64,000 bases of DNA from Flavobacterium sharifuzzamanii (GCF_003254585.1 NZ_QJGZ01000040.1:248001-312000), one strand, 5' to 3'. Positions 36,029 through 45,884 are shown, counted from the stretch's first letter. Notes: generated by a model not told the origin, from the letters alone. Numbers and translations: made by a program.

Positions 36029-39000
36029 ATGTTTAAAAAATTTATACAAAGACCCGTACTCTCGACGGTAATATCTGTTATTATCGTTATTTTAGGTGTT
36101 TTAGGCCTAATAGAGTTACCGATTTCCCAATATCCGGATATCGCGCCACCAACGGTAAACGTTGCGGCAAGTTATACTGGAGCCAATGCCGATGTGGTAC
36201 TTAAAAGTATCGTGATTCCGCTTGAAGAACAGATCAATGGTGTGGAAAACATGACGTACATGACTTCTACAGCAACAAATGATGGAAACGCATCGATCAA
36301 GGTTTTCTTTAAAGTAGGAACCAATCCCGACTTAGCTGCAGTAAACGTTCAGAACAGGGTTTCCAGAGCAACAAGTTTACTGCCAGTAGAGGTAACTCAG
36401 GCAGGGGTTACAGTAACCAAGAGCCAGAGTAGTAACTTGTTGATTTTCTCTTTATACAGTGATGACAAAGCTTACGATCAGACATTTCTTCAAAATTATG
36501 CAAAGATTAACCTTGTACCGCAAATTCAGCGTGTGGTTGGGGTAGGAGATGTAACCGTTTTTGGTGCCAAAGATTACTCAATGAGAATCTGGTTGAAACC
36601 AGACGTAATGCAACAATACAAATTGATTCCAAGCGATATTTCAGCAGCTTTAGCAGAACAAAATATCGAAGCAGCGCCGGGTAAATTTGGTGAAAATGGA
36701 AATCAGGCATTTCAATATGTAATTAAATACAAAGGTCGTTTAACAAGCGCTCAAGAATTTGAGAACATTGTTATCAAATCTGTTGGAAACGGACAGATGT
36801 TAAGGCTTAAAGATGTAGCTAAAGTAGAGTTAGGATCTTTAAGTTATGCTCAAACGATTAAAACAAATGGAGTAGAATCGGCAGCAATGGCGATTAGCCA
36901 AACTCCTGGATCTAATGCGCGTGATGTAATTATCAACTCTAAAAAACTGATTGAAGAAGCAGCGAAGAGTTTTCCAAAAGGAATGAAATACACCATTATG
37001 GTGGACGTTAACGAGAACTTGGATGCTTCTATTGAAAAAGTAATTCATACTTTGGTTGAAGCTTTTATATTGGTTTTCATTGTAGTATTTATTTTCCTTC
37101 AAGATTTTAGATCAACTTTAATTCCGGCAATTGCGGTTCCGGTTGCGATTGTGGGAACGTTTTTCTTCCTGAATCTGTTCGGATTTACGATTAACTTATT
37201 GACGCTTTTTGCAATGGTACTTGCCATTGGTATTGTCGTCGATGATGCGATTGTCGTCGTCGAGGCCGTTCATGCCAAGTTGGATCACGGATATAAATCG
37301 GCTAAAAAAGCGACGATTCATGCAATGGATGAAATTTCGGGTGCGATTATTTCGATTACATTGGTAATGGCCGCGGTATTTATTCCAGTAACCTTTATTA
37401 ACGGATCAACAGGGGTATTCTACAAACAATTTGGTATTACACTGGCCGTTGCGATTATTCTTTCGGCAGTAAACGCCTTGACTTTGAGTCCGGCTTTGTG
37501 TGCGCTTTTATTGAAACCGCATGCTGATGACCATAAACATAAAAGTTATTTACAGCGTTTTTATACTTCATTTAACGTGGCATTCGATAATGTTACAGCA
37601 AGATACAAACGTTCGGTAAGTTTCCTTTCTGCAAAAAAATGGATTGCTCTGGCTTCTATTGTAATTGCTGGTGTTGCATTAGTTTATATGATGAAAACGA
37701 CGCCATCTGCTTTCGTACCTTCTGAAGATCAGGGAACAGTTTTCGCTAATATCAGCTTACCGCCATCAGCTTCTATGGAGCGTTCGGATATCATGGCTAA
37801 AAGAGTAGATAGTATTGCAAAAACAATTCCAGGAGTTAAAAATACACTTCGTATCGTAGGTCAGAACTTTACAGCTGGAGCAGGTAGTGCTTACAGTATG
37901 GTAATTGTAAAATTATATCCGTGGGATCAGCGAGAGCTTAGTGTTGATGATGTCATCGGGCAGCTTTTTGCTAAAACAAGCGGTATTCGCGAAGCCAATA
38001 TTTTCTTTATTTCGCCTCCAACTATTCAAGGTTTTGGACAAAGTGGCGGATTCGAATTCCAATTGCAGGATAAAGGAGGGCATACAACTTCTGAGTTCTA
38101 TAAAGTTAATAATGAGTTCTTAGCAAAATTATCGGAACGTCCAGAAATTCAATATGCGACAACGCCATTTAACCCTGGTTTCCCTCAGTATATGATGGAT
38201 ATTAATTTAGCGAAAGCGAAAGATGCAGGAGTTTCTGTAAATACGATTCTGTCAACCATGCAAGGATATTACGGTGGATTGTATGCTTCGAATTTCAATA
38301 AATTCGGGAAACAATATCGTGTAATGGTTCAGGCAGCTCCAGAATTCAGAACGAATACGGAAGGATTGAATAAAATTTTCGTTAGAAATAGTGCAGGAAA
38401 CATGGCGCCAATTACTGAGTTTGTAAAAATGACAAGAGTTTTTGGACCAGAATCTATTTCGAGATTTAACTTATTTACGTCAATTTCGATTACAGGAGCA
38501 CCAAAACCAGGCTACAGTTCTGGAGATGCTATTAAAGCCATCCAAGAAGTGGCTGCAGAAAACCTTCCAGCAGGTTACGGTTATGAATTTTCTGGTTTAA
38601 CGCGAGAAGAATTAGCTTCAGGAAGCGAGACGATCTTCATTTTCCTTTTATGTTTGGTTTTCGTTTATTTCTTACTGAGTGCACAATACGAAAGTTATAT
38701 TTTACCATTTGCGGTATTATTATCGATTCCGTTTGGATTAGCAGGAGCGTATTTATTCTCGATTATTTTTAAATTGAATAGTAACATTTACCTGCAGATT
38801 TCCCTAATCATGCTTATCGGACTTCTGGCAAAGAACGGTATTTTGATTGTTGAATTTGCTTTGGATAGAAGAAGAAAAGGACTTCCGATTGTACAAGCTG
38901 CAATTGATGGAGCGGTAGCGCGTTTACGTCCAATTTTGATGACTTCGTTTGCCTTTATTTTAGGATTGGTTCCATTAATGTTCGCTTCTGGAGCGGGAGC

Positions 39001-39199
39001 TGTTGGTAATAAATCCATTGGTACTGGAGCAGTAGGAGGTATGTTGATCGGAACTATTTTAGGAGTATTTGTTATTCCGGTTCTGTTTATCATTTTCCAA
39101 ACTTTACAAGAAAAAATAAGCGGTCCAGCAAAAGATGGTTATGATGATGAAGACGACGATGAAGATGAAATTCATTTAATAGAAGCTCACAAAGAGTAA
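36029..39199 (+). CDS. RND multidrug efflux inner membrane pump (AcrB type)
   Basis: A 1056-residue HAE1-family proton-driven transporter. The N-terminus MFKKFIQRPVLSTVISVIIV is typical. The proton-relay aspartates are D405-D406 in IVVDDAIVVVEAV on the fourth membrane helix, and the second half repeats the fold with LIGLLAKNGILIVEFALDRR. Two large periplasmic loops carry the porter and funnel domains. A short acidic tail (DDEDDDEDE) is an addition to the standard length. It is the middle gene of a complete three-gene pump operon. Confidence 0.95.
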   Translation: MFKKFIQRPVLSTVISVIIVILGVLGLIELPISQYPDIAPPTVNVAASYTGANADVVLKSIVIPLEEQINGVENMTYMTSTATNDGNASIKVFFKVGTNPDLAAVNVQNRVSRATSLLPVEVTQAGVTVTKSQSSNLLIFSLYSDDKAYDQTFLQNYAKINLVPQIQRVVGVGDVTVFGAKDYSMRIWLKPDVMQQYKLIPSDISAALAEQNIEAAPGKFGENGNQAFQYVIKYKGRLTSAQEFENIVIKSVGNGQMLRLKDVAKVELGSLSYAQTIKTNGVESAAMAISQTPGSNARDVIINSKKLIEEAAKSFPKGMKYTIMVDVNENLDASIEKVIHTLVEAFILVFIVVFIFLQDFRSTLIPAIAVPVAIVGTFFFLNLFGFTINLLTLFAMVLAIGIVVDDAIVVVEAVHAKLDHGYKSAKKATIHAMDEISGAIISITLVMAAVFIPVTFINGSTGVFYKQFGITLAVAIILSAVNALTLSPALCALLLKPHADDHKHKSYLQRFYTSFNVAFDNVTARYKRSVSFLSAKKWIALASIVIAGVALVYMMKTTPSAFVPSEDQGTVFANISLPPSASMERSDIMAKRVDSIAKTIPGVKNTLRIVGQNFTAGAGSAYSMVIVKLYPWDQRELSVDDVIGQLFAKTSGIREANIFFISPPTIQGFGQSGGFEFQLQDKGGHTTSEFYKVNNEFLAKLSERPEIQYATTPFNPGFPQYMMDINLAKAKDAGVSVNTILSTMQGYYGGLYASNFNKFGKQYRVMVQAAPEFRTNTEGLNKIFVRNSAGNMAPITEFVKMTRVFGPESISRFNLFTSISITGAPKPGYSSGDAIKAIQEVAAENLPAGYGYEFSGLTREELASGSETIFIFLLCLVFVYFLLSAQYESYILPFAVLLSIPFGLAGAYLFSIIFKLNSNIYLQISLIMLIGLLAKNGILIVEFALDRRRKGLPIVQAAIDGAVARLRPILMTSFAFILGLVPLMFASGAGAVGNKSIGTGAVGGMLIGTILGVFVIPVLFIIFQTLQEKISGPAKDGYDDEDDDEDEIHLIEAHKE

Positions 39200-39217
39200 A
39201 ATTTAATTACAAGAAAA

Positions 39218-40624
39218 ATGACGAATAGTTCTAATAAATATATTTTACTGGTAATGACAGCCGCACTTATTAGTGCGTGCTCTGTTACCAAGAAATACGA
39301 ACGTCCAACGACATTAAAAACAGATCAATTGTATCGCGATCAATCTACGACTGATTCGACTACAATTGCAGATATGCCTTGGAATACTGTTTTTAAAGAT
39401 GAAAAACTGAATGCATTAATTCAAAAAGGTTTAGAACAAAATTTAAATCTGAAAAATGCAATTGAGAATATTGTTCAAGCTAGAGCTTCTTTGCGTCAGA
39501 GTAAATTGGCTTATTATCCAAGCTTGCAATTGGACGCCAATGTAACGCATAACAAGCAATCTCAGGCAGGATTAAACTTTCCGGCAGGAATCAACATTAA
39601 TACCTTAACAACAACTTACAAATTAGGCGTAAGCAGTTCTTGGGAAATTGATGTTTGGGGAAAATTAAGCAGTTCTAAAAGAGCGGCTTTGGCAACCTAT
39701 TTGGCTTCTGATGCTGCAAAACAAGCAGTTCAAACGCAATTGATTGCCGATATTGCCAATAATTACTTCTTGCTATTGTCGTATGATGAATCGTTAAAAA
39801 TCACAGAAGAAACATTAAAAAGCCGTATCGAAAACGTTGCAACTATTAAAGCTTTAAAAGAAGGTGCAATTGTAACTGGTGCAGCAGTCGTTCAGAGTGA
39901 AGCCAACCAGCATGCGGCAGAAGTTTTAATTCCAGATTTGAAGCAAAGCATTCGCGAAACCGAAAATGCTATCAATATTTTACTTGGACAAGGACCTGGA
40001 CCAATTGATAGAGGTGTTTTAGGGACACAGATTATTCCTGAAAAAATTGCAATCGGAATGCCAGCGCAGTTATTAAACAATCGTCCTGATGTCCGTCAAG
40101 CGGAGTTTAATTTCAGAGTCGCTTTTGAGTCGACTAATTTGGCTAAGACGTATTTTTATCCAAGTCTGACGCTTACAGCAAGCACCGGATTTTCAAATTT
40201 AGAGTTGAAAGATTTCTTTAGCAATTCTATTTTTTATTCGATTATTGGAGGATTAACACAGCCTTTATTTAATCATGGTTTAAACAAAATGAGATTGACT
40301 ACAGCGCAGTCACAACAATTACAAGCATACAACAATTTCCAACAAAGTCTTTTAGTGGCTGGTCAGGAAGTTTCAAATGCCTTGTATGCGTACCAAATGG
40401 CTGTTGAAAAAGAAGATTCTAGAGCGAAGCAAATTGCAGCTTTAGAAAAAGCAGTAGACTTTACGCAAGAACTTTTAGAATATAGTTCTGCAACTAACTA
40501 TACAGATGTATTAACATCGCAGCAAAACCTTTTAGCGGCGCAATTAAACGGAGTAAATGATAATCTGCAAAAATTGCAAGCTGTTATTAATTTGTACAGA
40601 GCGTTGGGTGGTGGTTGGAAATAA
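39218..40624 (+). CDS. RND efflux outer membrane channel (OprM/TolC type)
   Basis: A 468-residue outer membrane efflux lipoprotein of the NodT/OprM family. The signal ends at C21 (LISAC), and two outer-membrane-efflux repeats form the coiled-coil barrel: first ALIQKGLEQNLNLKNAIENI to about residue 240, second from NNRPDVRQAEFNFRVA near 287. It completes the tripartite pump with the two upstream genes, and a strong terminator follows. Confidence 0.93.
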   Translation: MTNSSNKYILLVMTAALISACSVTKKYERPTTLKTDQLYRDQSTTDSTTIADMPWNTVFKDEKLNALIQKGLEQNLNLKNAIENIVQARASLRQSKLAYYPSLQLDANVTHNKQSQAGLNFPAGININTLTTTYKLGVSSSWEIDVWGKLSSSKRAALATYLASDAAKQAVQTQLIADIANNYFLLLSYDESLKITEETLKSRIENVATIKALKEGAIVTGAAVVQSEANQHAAEVLIPDLKQSIRETENAINILLGQGPGPIDRGVLGTQIIPEKIAIGMPAQLLNNRPDVRQAEFNFRVAFESTNLAKTYFYPSLTLTASTGFSNLELKDFFSNSIFYSIIGGLTQPLFNHGLNKMRLTTAQSQQLQAYNNFQQSLLVAGQEVSNALYAYQMAVEKEDSRAKQIAALEKAVDFTQELLEYSSATNYTDVLTSQQNLLAAQLNGVNDNLQKLQAVINLYRALGGGWK

Positions 40625-40638
40625 TTGTTTATAATGAT

Positions 40639-40670
40639 AAAAACCGTCTCAAAATCTGAGACGGTTTTTT
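40639..40670 (+). terminator. Rho-independent terminator after the efflux operon
   Basis: AAAAACCGTCTCA (40639-40651) and TGAGACGGTTTTTT (40657-40670) around a 5-base loop. Confidence 0.92.
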
Positions 40671-40714
40671 GAAAAGTACATCGTTTAAAAAGCACTATTC
40701 GTCGATTAGTTTCG

Positions 40715-40722
40715 TAATTTTG
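40715..40722 (+). promoter_or_regulatory. Minus-7 element of the small secreted protein gene
   Basis: TAATTTTG matches TAnnTTTG, 81 bases before the start codon at 40804. No upstream TTG at the standard distance was found. Confidence 0.35.
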
Positions 40723-40803
40723 TATAATGAATGCTTGAATCACAAATCTTTGGCATTAATTTAGATTAATATCTATTACAGTTAACATTTAAATTCTAAA
40801 GAC

Positions 40804-41307
40804 ATGAAAAAGTTAATATTCGCCTCAGTGCTTTTTATGAGTGCATTTTTTGCTCAAGCACAAGTATCAGTAAATGTAAATATTGGTACTCCTCCAAATT
40901 GGGGGCCACAAGGTTACGACAACAGCAGATACTATTATTTGCCAGACATCGATGTGTATTATGATATAAATCAAAGCGTATTTATTTATGCCAATAGCGG
41001 AAAGTGGATTCGTGAAAGAAGACTTCCGTCAGTATATAGAAACTATGATTTGTATTCAGGATACAAAGTAGTTTTGACTGATTATAGAGGAAACACTCCT
41101 TATTACTATCATTCAAAACACAGAGCTGAATATCCGAAAGGCTACCACGGAAAACCTCAAAAAAATAGAGGAGAAAAACCTAAAGGAAATAATGGAAACC
41201 ACTACGGAAACAACAAAGGAAATAGTGGAAACAATGGCAACGGAAACAGCCAAGGAAATAATAAGTCAGACAAGAACCACGATCACGGTAATGGCAAACA
41301 CCATTAA
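40804..41307 (+). CDS. Secreted protein with Asn/Gly/Lys-rich tail
   Basis: A 167-residue exported protein. A signal peptide covers about 1-20 (ending AQAQ), and a compact N-terminal domain (about 21-110) has many Tyr residues (YDNSRYYYLPDIDVYYDI, NYDLYSGYKVVLTDY). The low-complexity C-terminal third is rich in Asn, Gly, Lys and His (NNGNHYGNNKGNSGNNG, ending HDHGNGKHH). Similar small proteins are frequent in Flavobacteriia and have no assigned function. The His-rich end could bind metal. Both flanks have terminators or repeats, so it is monocistronic. Confidence 0.7.
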   Translation: MKKLIFASVLFMSAFFAQAQVSVNVNIGTPPNWGPQGYDNSRYYYLPDIDVYYDINQSVFIYANSGKWIRERRLPSVYRNYDLYSGYKVVLTDYRGNTPYYYHSKHRAEYPKGYHGKPQKNRGEKPKGNNGNHYGNNKGNSGNNGNGNSQGNNKSDKNHDHGNGKHH

Positions 41308-41323
41308 TAAACATGACTAAAAG

Positions 41324-41350
41324 AAAACGCCTCCAATTGGAGGCGTTTTT
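41324..41350 (+). terminator. Rho-independent terminator
   Basis: AAAACGCCTCC (41324-41334), loop AATT, GGAGGCGTTTTT (41339-41350). Confidence 0.9.
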
Positions 41351-41358
41351 GATTTTTT

Positions 41359-41523
41359 ATAGCCACTAATTACACGAATTAGCACGAATTTATTTTAATA
41401 AAAAATTAAAATATCAATTGCCTCTAGCTAAAGCTGGAGGCAATTCATTTTAGCCATGAATTAGCATAAATTACAACCTTTTGTAAAAATAAATTCGTGC
41501 TAATTAGTGTAATTAGTGGCTAT
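41359..41523. repeat. Nested inverted-repeat element
   Basis: Outer arms of about 37 bases (41359-41396 beginning TATAGCCACTAATTACACG, and 41487-41523) are almost perfect complements. Inside, AATTGCCTC (41416-41424) pairs with GAGGCAATT (41437-41445) around an AGCT-rich loop. It has the same two-level organisation as the element at 13586-13857 but different sequence. Confidence 0.75.
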
Positions 41524-41568
41524 AAAAAAAAATCCTTTTTTAATCCAAATAATCTGTGGCAAAAAAAA

Positions 41569-42873
41569 CTATTCAGAAACCGCTTTCACCTTATGACCAA
41601 AAGCTCCAAAAGAAAGAATGATCAAAAAACAAACTAGCGGAATAATATATCCAGTTTGAATATCATCGTGATTCATATCGATTAAAGTTCCCATCCCGTA
41701 AGGAATAATAGCTCCACCAACAATTGACATTACCAACCAAGAAGAACCCGTTTCAGTATTCGATTTTAAGCCTTTAATTCCTAGAGAGAAAATCGTTGGG
41801 AACATAATTGACATAAAGAATCCAATTCCTCCAAGAGCGTAAATCACTACGATTCCAGAACCGTAAATTGCGACCAGGCACAGTAAAACACTCATTACGC
41901 AGTAGATTGACAATAAAACATAATCTTTTACAAAACGTAAAAAGAAAGTTCCAATAAAACGTCCCGCCATAAAAAGGAAACCATAGATTCCTAAATAATA
42001 TCCAGCAGTTTTTTCATCTAATCCAGCTCCTTGTTGTGCGATACGAATAAAGAAACTGGTAATGCAAACTTGAGCTCCCACATAAAAAAATTGAGCAGCA
42101 ACTCCCCAGCTTAAATGTCTAAATTTTAAAACAGAGAAAAAACCGGGTTTAATTTCAGCTTCTGTATGAGTTGCTTTCATTGAAGGCAATTGTACGAAGT
42201 AAAATATAATAGCAACCAAAACTAAGATGCTTCCTAAAACAATATAAGGCATTTTTACAGAAGCCGCTTCGCCCAATAAATAAGCCGCTTTTTCTGCTTC
42301 TGGCATTGCTGCCATTTGCTCTGGCGTATGATTGGTTCCTGAAAGAATGAATAACGAACCTACAATAGGAGCAACCATTGCCGCCAATCCATTGAAAGAA
42401 GCTGCTAAATTCAATCTTTTAGAAGAAGATTCTGCAGGTCCTAATATTGCAGCGTAAGGGTTTGCACTGGTTTCTAAAATCGTTAAACCACATCCAATTA
42501 CAAAAAGGGCAAATAAGAACAATTCGTAAGTTCTAGTATTAGCTGCTGGAACAAACAAAAATGCTCCTGCTGCAAAAACTAATAATCCAGTAATGATACT
42601 GTTTTTATAACCAAATCTTTTAATCAGCATTCCAGCTGGAATCGCCATAATGAAGTAAGCAAAGAATACAGAAGTATCAATAAGAGTAGACTGGCGATTA
42701 TTTAATTCGCACGCTTTTTTCAAGTGCGGAATTAAAACTGAATCTAAGTTGTGGGCCATTCCCCACAGAAAAAATAGGCATGTAACTAAAATAAAAGGCA
42801 AAAGGTACTGATTTCCTTTTCCGCCTTCTGTTGGCACTTCATGTTGATCGCCAGCTTGGTTTGTAATTTGCAT
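41569..42873 (-). CDS. FucP-like sugar:proton symporter (MFS)
   Basis: A 434-residue major facilitator of the FucP/GluP group with about 12 membrane helices. Typical segments are FLWGMAHNLDSVLIPHLKKA in helix 1, SANPYAAILGPAESSSKRLNLAASFNGLAAMVAP in the first-half signature, and FFMSIMFPTIFSLGIKGL in the second half. Characterised relatives carry L-fucose, glucose or galactose. It is the last gene of the leftward catabolic run, 115 bases after the MaoC gene, with an inverted repeat in that gap. Context with fucose/rhamnose-type oxidation genes favours a deoxyhexose, by inference. Confidence 0.85.
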   Translation of the reverse strand: MQITNQAGDQHEVPTEGGKGNQYLLPFILVTCLFFLWGMAHNLDSVLIPHLKKACELNNRQSTLIDTSVFFAYFIMAIPAGMLIKRFGYKNSIITGLLVFAAGAFLFVPAANTRTYELFLFALFVIGCGLTILETSANPYAAILGPAESSSKRLNLAASFNGLAAMVAPIVGSLFILSGTNHTPEQMAAMPEAEKAAYLLGEAASVKMPYIVLGSILVLVAIIFYFVQLPSMKATHTEAEIKPGFFSVLKFRHLSWGVAAQFFYVGAQVCITSFFIRIAQQGAGLDEKTAGYYLGIYGFLFMAGRFIGTFFLRFVKDYVLLSIYCVMSVLLCLVAIYGSGIVVIYALGGIGFFMSIMFPTIFSLGIKGLKSNTETGSSWLVMSIVGGAIIPYGMGTLIDMNHDDIQTGYIIPLVCFLIILSFGAFGHKVKAVSE

Positions 42874-42900
42874 TTAGATAGTTTTTTAGTTGTTTTTTTT

Positions 42901-42982
42901 AAGGTTCAGAGGTTCAAAGTGGCAAAGGTTCAAAGTGAAGAAACCTTTGTTCCTGTGCACCTTTGAACCTTTGTCCCTTGAA
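42901..42982. repeat. Inverted repeat, GGTTCAAAG type
   Basis: AAGGTTCAGAGGTTCAAAG at the left and CTTTGAACCTTTGTCCCTT at the right are imperfect complements, filling the gap between the MaoC and permease genes. Related words occur in the island at 21992-22381 and as a degenerate trace near 29570-29620. Confidence 0.55.
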
Positions 42983-42988
42983 GAAAAA

Positions 42989-43429
42989 TCATTTTTTCTT
43001 CACTAAAAGTAAGTGATCGCAAACCAAAACGATTTCACCGCGTTGGTTAATGATTTCTACATGTTCGGTTACGGTTCCCATTTCTGGATTTTTGGCTTCA
43101 CCTTTTTCAGAAATAGTTACTTCTGAGTGAATAGTGTCGCCGATATGAACTGGTTTTACAAAACGCATTTTGTCGTAACCTCTAGAAAAAGCTTCTGGAT
43201 TTATTTCAGATGCTGTTAATCCAATTCCGATGGCAAAAACCATGGTTCCGTGCGCAATTCTTTGTCCGAATGGCTGAGTTTTGCACCATTCTTCGTCCAT
43301 GTGATGAGGAAAGAAATCTCCCGTGTGTCCAGCATGAACCACAAAATCGGTTTCTGTAATTGTTCTGCCTAAAGTTATTCGTTTGTCGTCGATTTGATAA
43401 TCTTCGAAAAAAGTTGATTTAAAATACAT
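42989..43429 (-). CDS. MaoC-type hot-dog hydratase/dehydratase
   Basis: A 146-residue single hot-dog domain of the MaoC dehydratase family. The catalytic motif DxNPxH appears as D38-F-F-P-H-H43 in HAGHTGDFFPHHMDEEW, with QRIAHGTM following and the strand VKPVHIGDTIHSEVTI. Family members hydrate or dehydrate acyl-CoA thioesters. Two CoA-transferase genes upstream in the same run make a CoA-bound intermediate likely. In some known pathways a CaiB-family transferase acts with a MaoC hydratase on mesaconyl-CoA, but those hydratases are longer and the lyase gene is absent here. Confidence 0.82.
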   Translation of the reverse strand: MYFKSTFFEDYQIDDKRITLGRTITETDFVVHAGHTGDFFPHHMDEEWCKTQPFGQRIAHGTMVFAIGIGLTASEINPEAFSRGYDKMRFVKPVHIGDTIHSEVTISEKGEAKNPEMGTVTEHVEIINQRGEIVLVCDHLLLVKKK

Positions 43430-43520
43430 AATTTATTCTTTTTATTCGTCAGCTCAACATCGCGTTTATTTTGAAGAGGACTTAAATTTTGTTTTTTGGT
43501 TTTGAAATATAGTGTTTTAA

Positions 43521-44594
43521 TTACACTTGTTCAAAAGAAATTCCACCGTTTTTGTTACTTTCATAACAAGCTTCTACAACTTTCATCGTTCCCAAAACAT
43601 CTTGGACACTTGCTGATAATATCGTGTCAGAACCTTCTTTGTAACGCATTAGATTAGACATTGCACCAATAAAAGCTTCTGGAAACCATGAACCTTCCAA
43701 TTTTACTTCTGTCCATTCGTACTCATTTTCATTATCTTTTTTGGGCAATGCATACTCAAAAACGTCAGGAAGACCGTCAGGATAGTTCATTAACAAGCCC
43801 ATTTTTGCTTTAACAGCGCCTTTCGTTCCTTCCCATTTAATATAACTTTCTTCGTGTTTTGGGCCAAAATGATGATCGTGATTGGTATTGATTACAACAT
43901 GTTTATCTTCGCCATAATCCAAAATAATAGTAGATCGGCTTGATGATAATTTTTTAAGCGGATGTTTAGCCGTTTTTGCCAGTACATTTTTCGGATTTCC
44001 TAGAAAAGATCGAATGCAGTCAATATAATGCACACTATGGAAAAGAATTTCCAATCTTGGATGTTCTTTTATTAAAGGAAACAATTCCCAAGGCGTATTT
44101 ACAGTAACTTTGAATTCCAAATCGTATAATTCGCCAATAATTCCCTGATCGATTAAATATCTTGCAGCGCTTACAAAAGAAGCAAAACGCAATTGGAAGT
44201 TGATTGCAGCAACCAGATTCTTTCTTTCACAAACTGTTACAATCTCGCGTGCCTGAGCCAAATCATTTCCCATTGGTTTTTGAATCAAAACTGCAGCGCC
44301 GTCAGGTAATTGTTCTAAAATTTCGATGTATTGATCTGGTAAAACGGTAATATCATAAACAGCGTTTGAAGGCGCATTTTTTACTGCATCGGCTACACTT
44401 TCAAAAACATGATCGATTTTGAATTGTTTCTGTAAATCGTATGCTTTTGAAATCGTTCTGTTGGTAATACCAAAAACTTTAAAACCAGCCATTTCATAAG
44501 CAGGAAGATGAGCATCTTTTACAATTCCGCTTGCTCCAATAATCACAATGGGCTGTTCTGTTTGGGGAAGTAAAGGTTTATAGGGAATATTCAT
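43521..44594 (-). CDS. Gfo/Idh/MocA family oxidoreductase
   Basis: A 357-residue NAD(P)-dependent oxidoreductase. The Rossmann motif is IIGASGIVKDAHLPAY (about 18-33), the usual EKP is QKP in AAVLIQKPMGND, and the substrate-site HxxD-type helix is LFHSVHYIDCIRSFLG. The C-terminal domain has HDHHFGPKHEESYIKWEGTKGA. The family oxidises or reduces hydroxyls of sugars, inositols and sugar acids. It sits 33 bases after the second solute-binding gene and 91 bases before MaoC, in the same leftward run. Confidence 0.85.
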   Translation of the reverse strand: MNIPYKPLLPQTEQPIVIIGASGIVKDAHLPAYEMAGFKVFGITNRTISKAYDLQKQFKIDHVFESVADAVKNAPSNAVYDITVLPDQYIEILEQLPDGAAVLIQKPMGNDLAQAREIVTVCERKNLVAAINFQLRFASFVSAARYLIDQGIIGELYDLEFKVTVNTPWELFPLIKEHPRLEILFHSVHYIDCIRSFLGNPKNVLAKTAKHPLKKLSSSRSTIILDYGEDKHVVINTNHDHHFGPKHEESYIKWEGTKGAVKAKMGLLMNYPDGLPDVFEYALPKKDNENEYEWTEVKLEGSWFPEAFIGAMSNLMRYKEGSDTILSASVQDVLGTMKVVEACYESNKNGGISFEQV

Positions 44595-44627
44595 TTGTTC
44601 TATATTTTGAAATTAAGCCTGCCAATT

Positions 44628-45884
44628 TTAATTCTTGACAGAGCTGTGTAATGTTGTTCCTTGACTTAATTCTCTTATTTTCTTTTGAGTTTCTTCTAAA
44701 AGTATTGCCGATGGAATATCAGTTTCAATGGCTTTTAAAACAGTGCCATCAATAAGTTCGGCTACTTTTGGCCAGATTGGTGTTTGAGGCAGTGTTAATG
44801 CATTTTCATGAAGCATTTCCAGTTTATGATAAAATGGAATTAAAGTATTAATTTCGGCATCTTTCCAAGTCGATTTTCGGCATCCGATTCCGCCTTCCGT
44901 AGTTAATAATTTATCGCTTTCGGGCGTTGTGGCAAAACGTAAAAAATCGTAAGCCAGTTTTTTATGTTTGCTTCCGGAACCAATTGTATATAACCAATAT
45001 ACATTCAAAGAAGCTGTTTTATGACCAGGATCGGATGGGAGGGAAGTGATATCGATTTTTCCTTTCACTTTCGATTCTTCGATCACTTCTGCCATAGAAG
45101 CAAATCCAAACCAGTTGATTGCCATTGCTGCTTGTCCTTCGGCGAAAGCCAAACCTGCTTCAACCGAACCAAATTCTCTCGATTTTGGATGAACCGCATT
45201 TTTGTCATTGACCATTTTTCTATAAAAGTCCAATGCTTTTATTGCTGCTTCGTTATGTATATCTATATGATTTTTTTTGTTTAATAAAGAACCGCCACGT
45301 GTCCATAATTGCAGACAGAAGTCAAAAACCATATTATGTCCGTCTGGATAATTGGCAAAAACAGCACCGTATAAATTTTGTTCGGGACGATTAAAAAATG
45401 TGGCAATTTCTGAAAATTCCTGCCACGTTTTTGGAGTAGAAAGTTCGTAGCCAAACTGTTCTTTAAAATTATCTTTTTCTGTCTGGTTTTCAAATAAATC
45501 TTTTCGGTAAATCAGACATTCCGGCCCGTCGTGAAATGGAAGTCCGAAAATGCCATTGCTCAATTTTTGTAAATGCAACAGCGATTTATGCCATCCAAAA
45601 GGATAATTTTCAGGTGGATTTTCTCCAATTAATGAAAACAAATTAAGAACCGCATTTTCGTTTGCTGCATCAAAAATCCAATCGGTATTGATGTGGGCGA
45701 TATCCCATTTTCCTTCTTTTAGACCCTTTTCTGAGATAGTAGTTTCGTACAAATCATGAAGTTCTAAGGCAACCATTTCTGCTTCCATTTTTATATTGTT
45801 TTGAAGGCAGAAAGCATCCCACAATTTTCGAAGTGTACTTTCGAAAGGATCGAATTTTCGAACGGCGATTCTAATTTTTTCCAT
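44628..45884 (-). CDS. Leaderless solute-binding-protein homologue paired with CoA-transferase
   Basis: A 418-residue protein of the bacterial extracellular solute-binding family 1 (carbohydrate ABC transporter type). It begins MEKIRIAVRKFDPFESTLRK with no signal peptide or lipobox. It shows GIFGLPFHDGPECLIYRKDLF near 112-132, an AFAEGQAAMAINWFGFASMAEV helix near 252-275 and TTEGGIGCRKSTWKD near 333. No ABC permease or ATPase gene is in the window. Its start codon overlaps the last base of the preceding CoA-transferase gene, so the two are translationally coupled. A cytoplasmic role seems likely; function is unknown. Confidence 0.8.
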   Translation of the reverse strand: MEKIRIAVRKFDPFESTLRKLWDAFCLQNNIKMEAEMVALELHDLYETTISEKGLKEGKWDIAHINTDWIFDAANENAVLNLFSLIGENPPENYPFGWHKSLLHLQKLSNGIFGLPFHDGPECLIYRKDLFENQTEKDNFKEQFGYELSTPKTWQEFSEIATFFNRPEQNLYGAVFANYPDGHNMVFDFCLQLWTRGGSLLNKKNHIDIHNEAAIKALDFYRKMVNDKNAVHPKSREFGSVEAGLAFAEGQAAMAINWFGFASMAEVIEESKVKGKIDITSLPSDPGHKTASLNVYWLYTIGSGSKHKKLAYDFLRFATTPESDKLLTTEGGIGCRKSTWKDAEINTLIPFYHKLEMLHENALTLPQTPIWPKVAELIDGTVLKAIETDIPSAILLEETQKKIRELSQGTTLHSSVKN

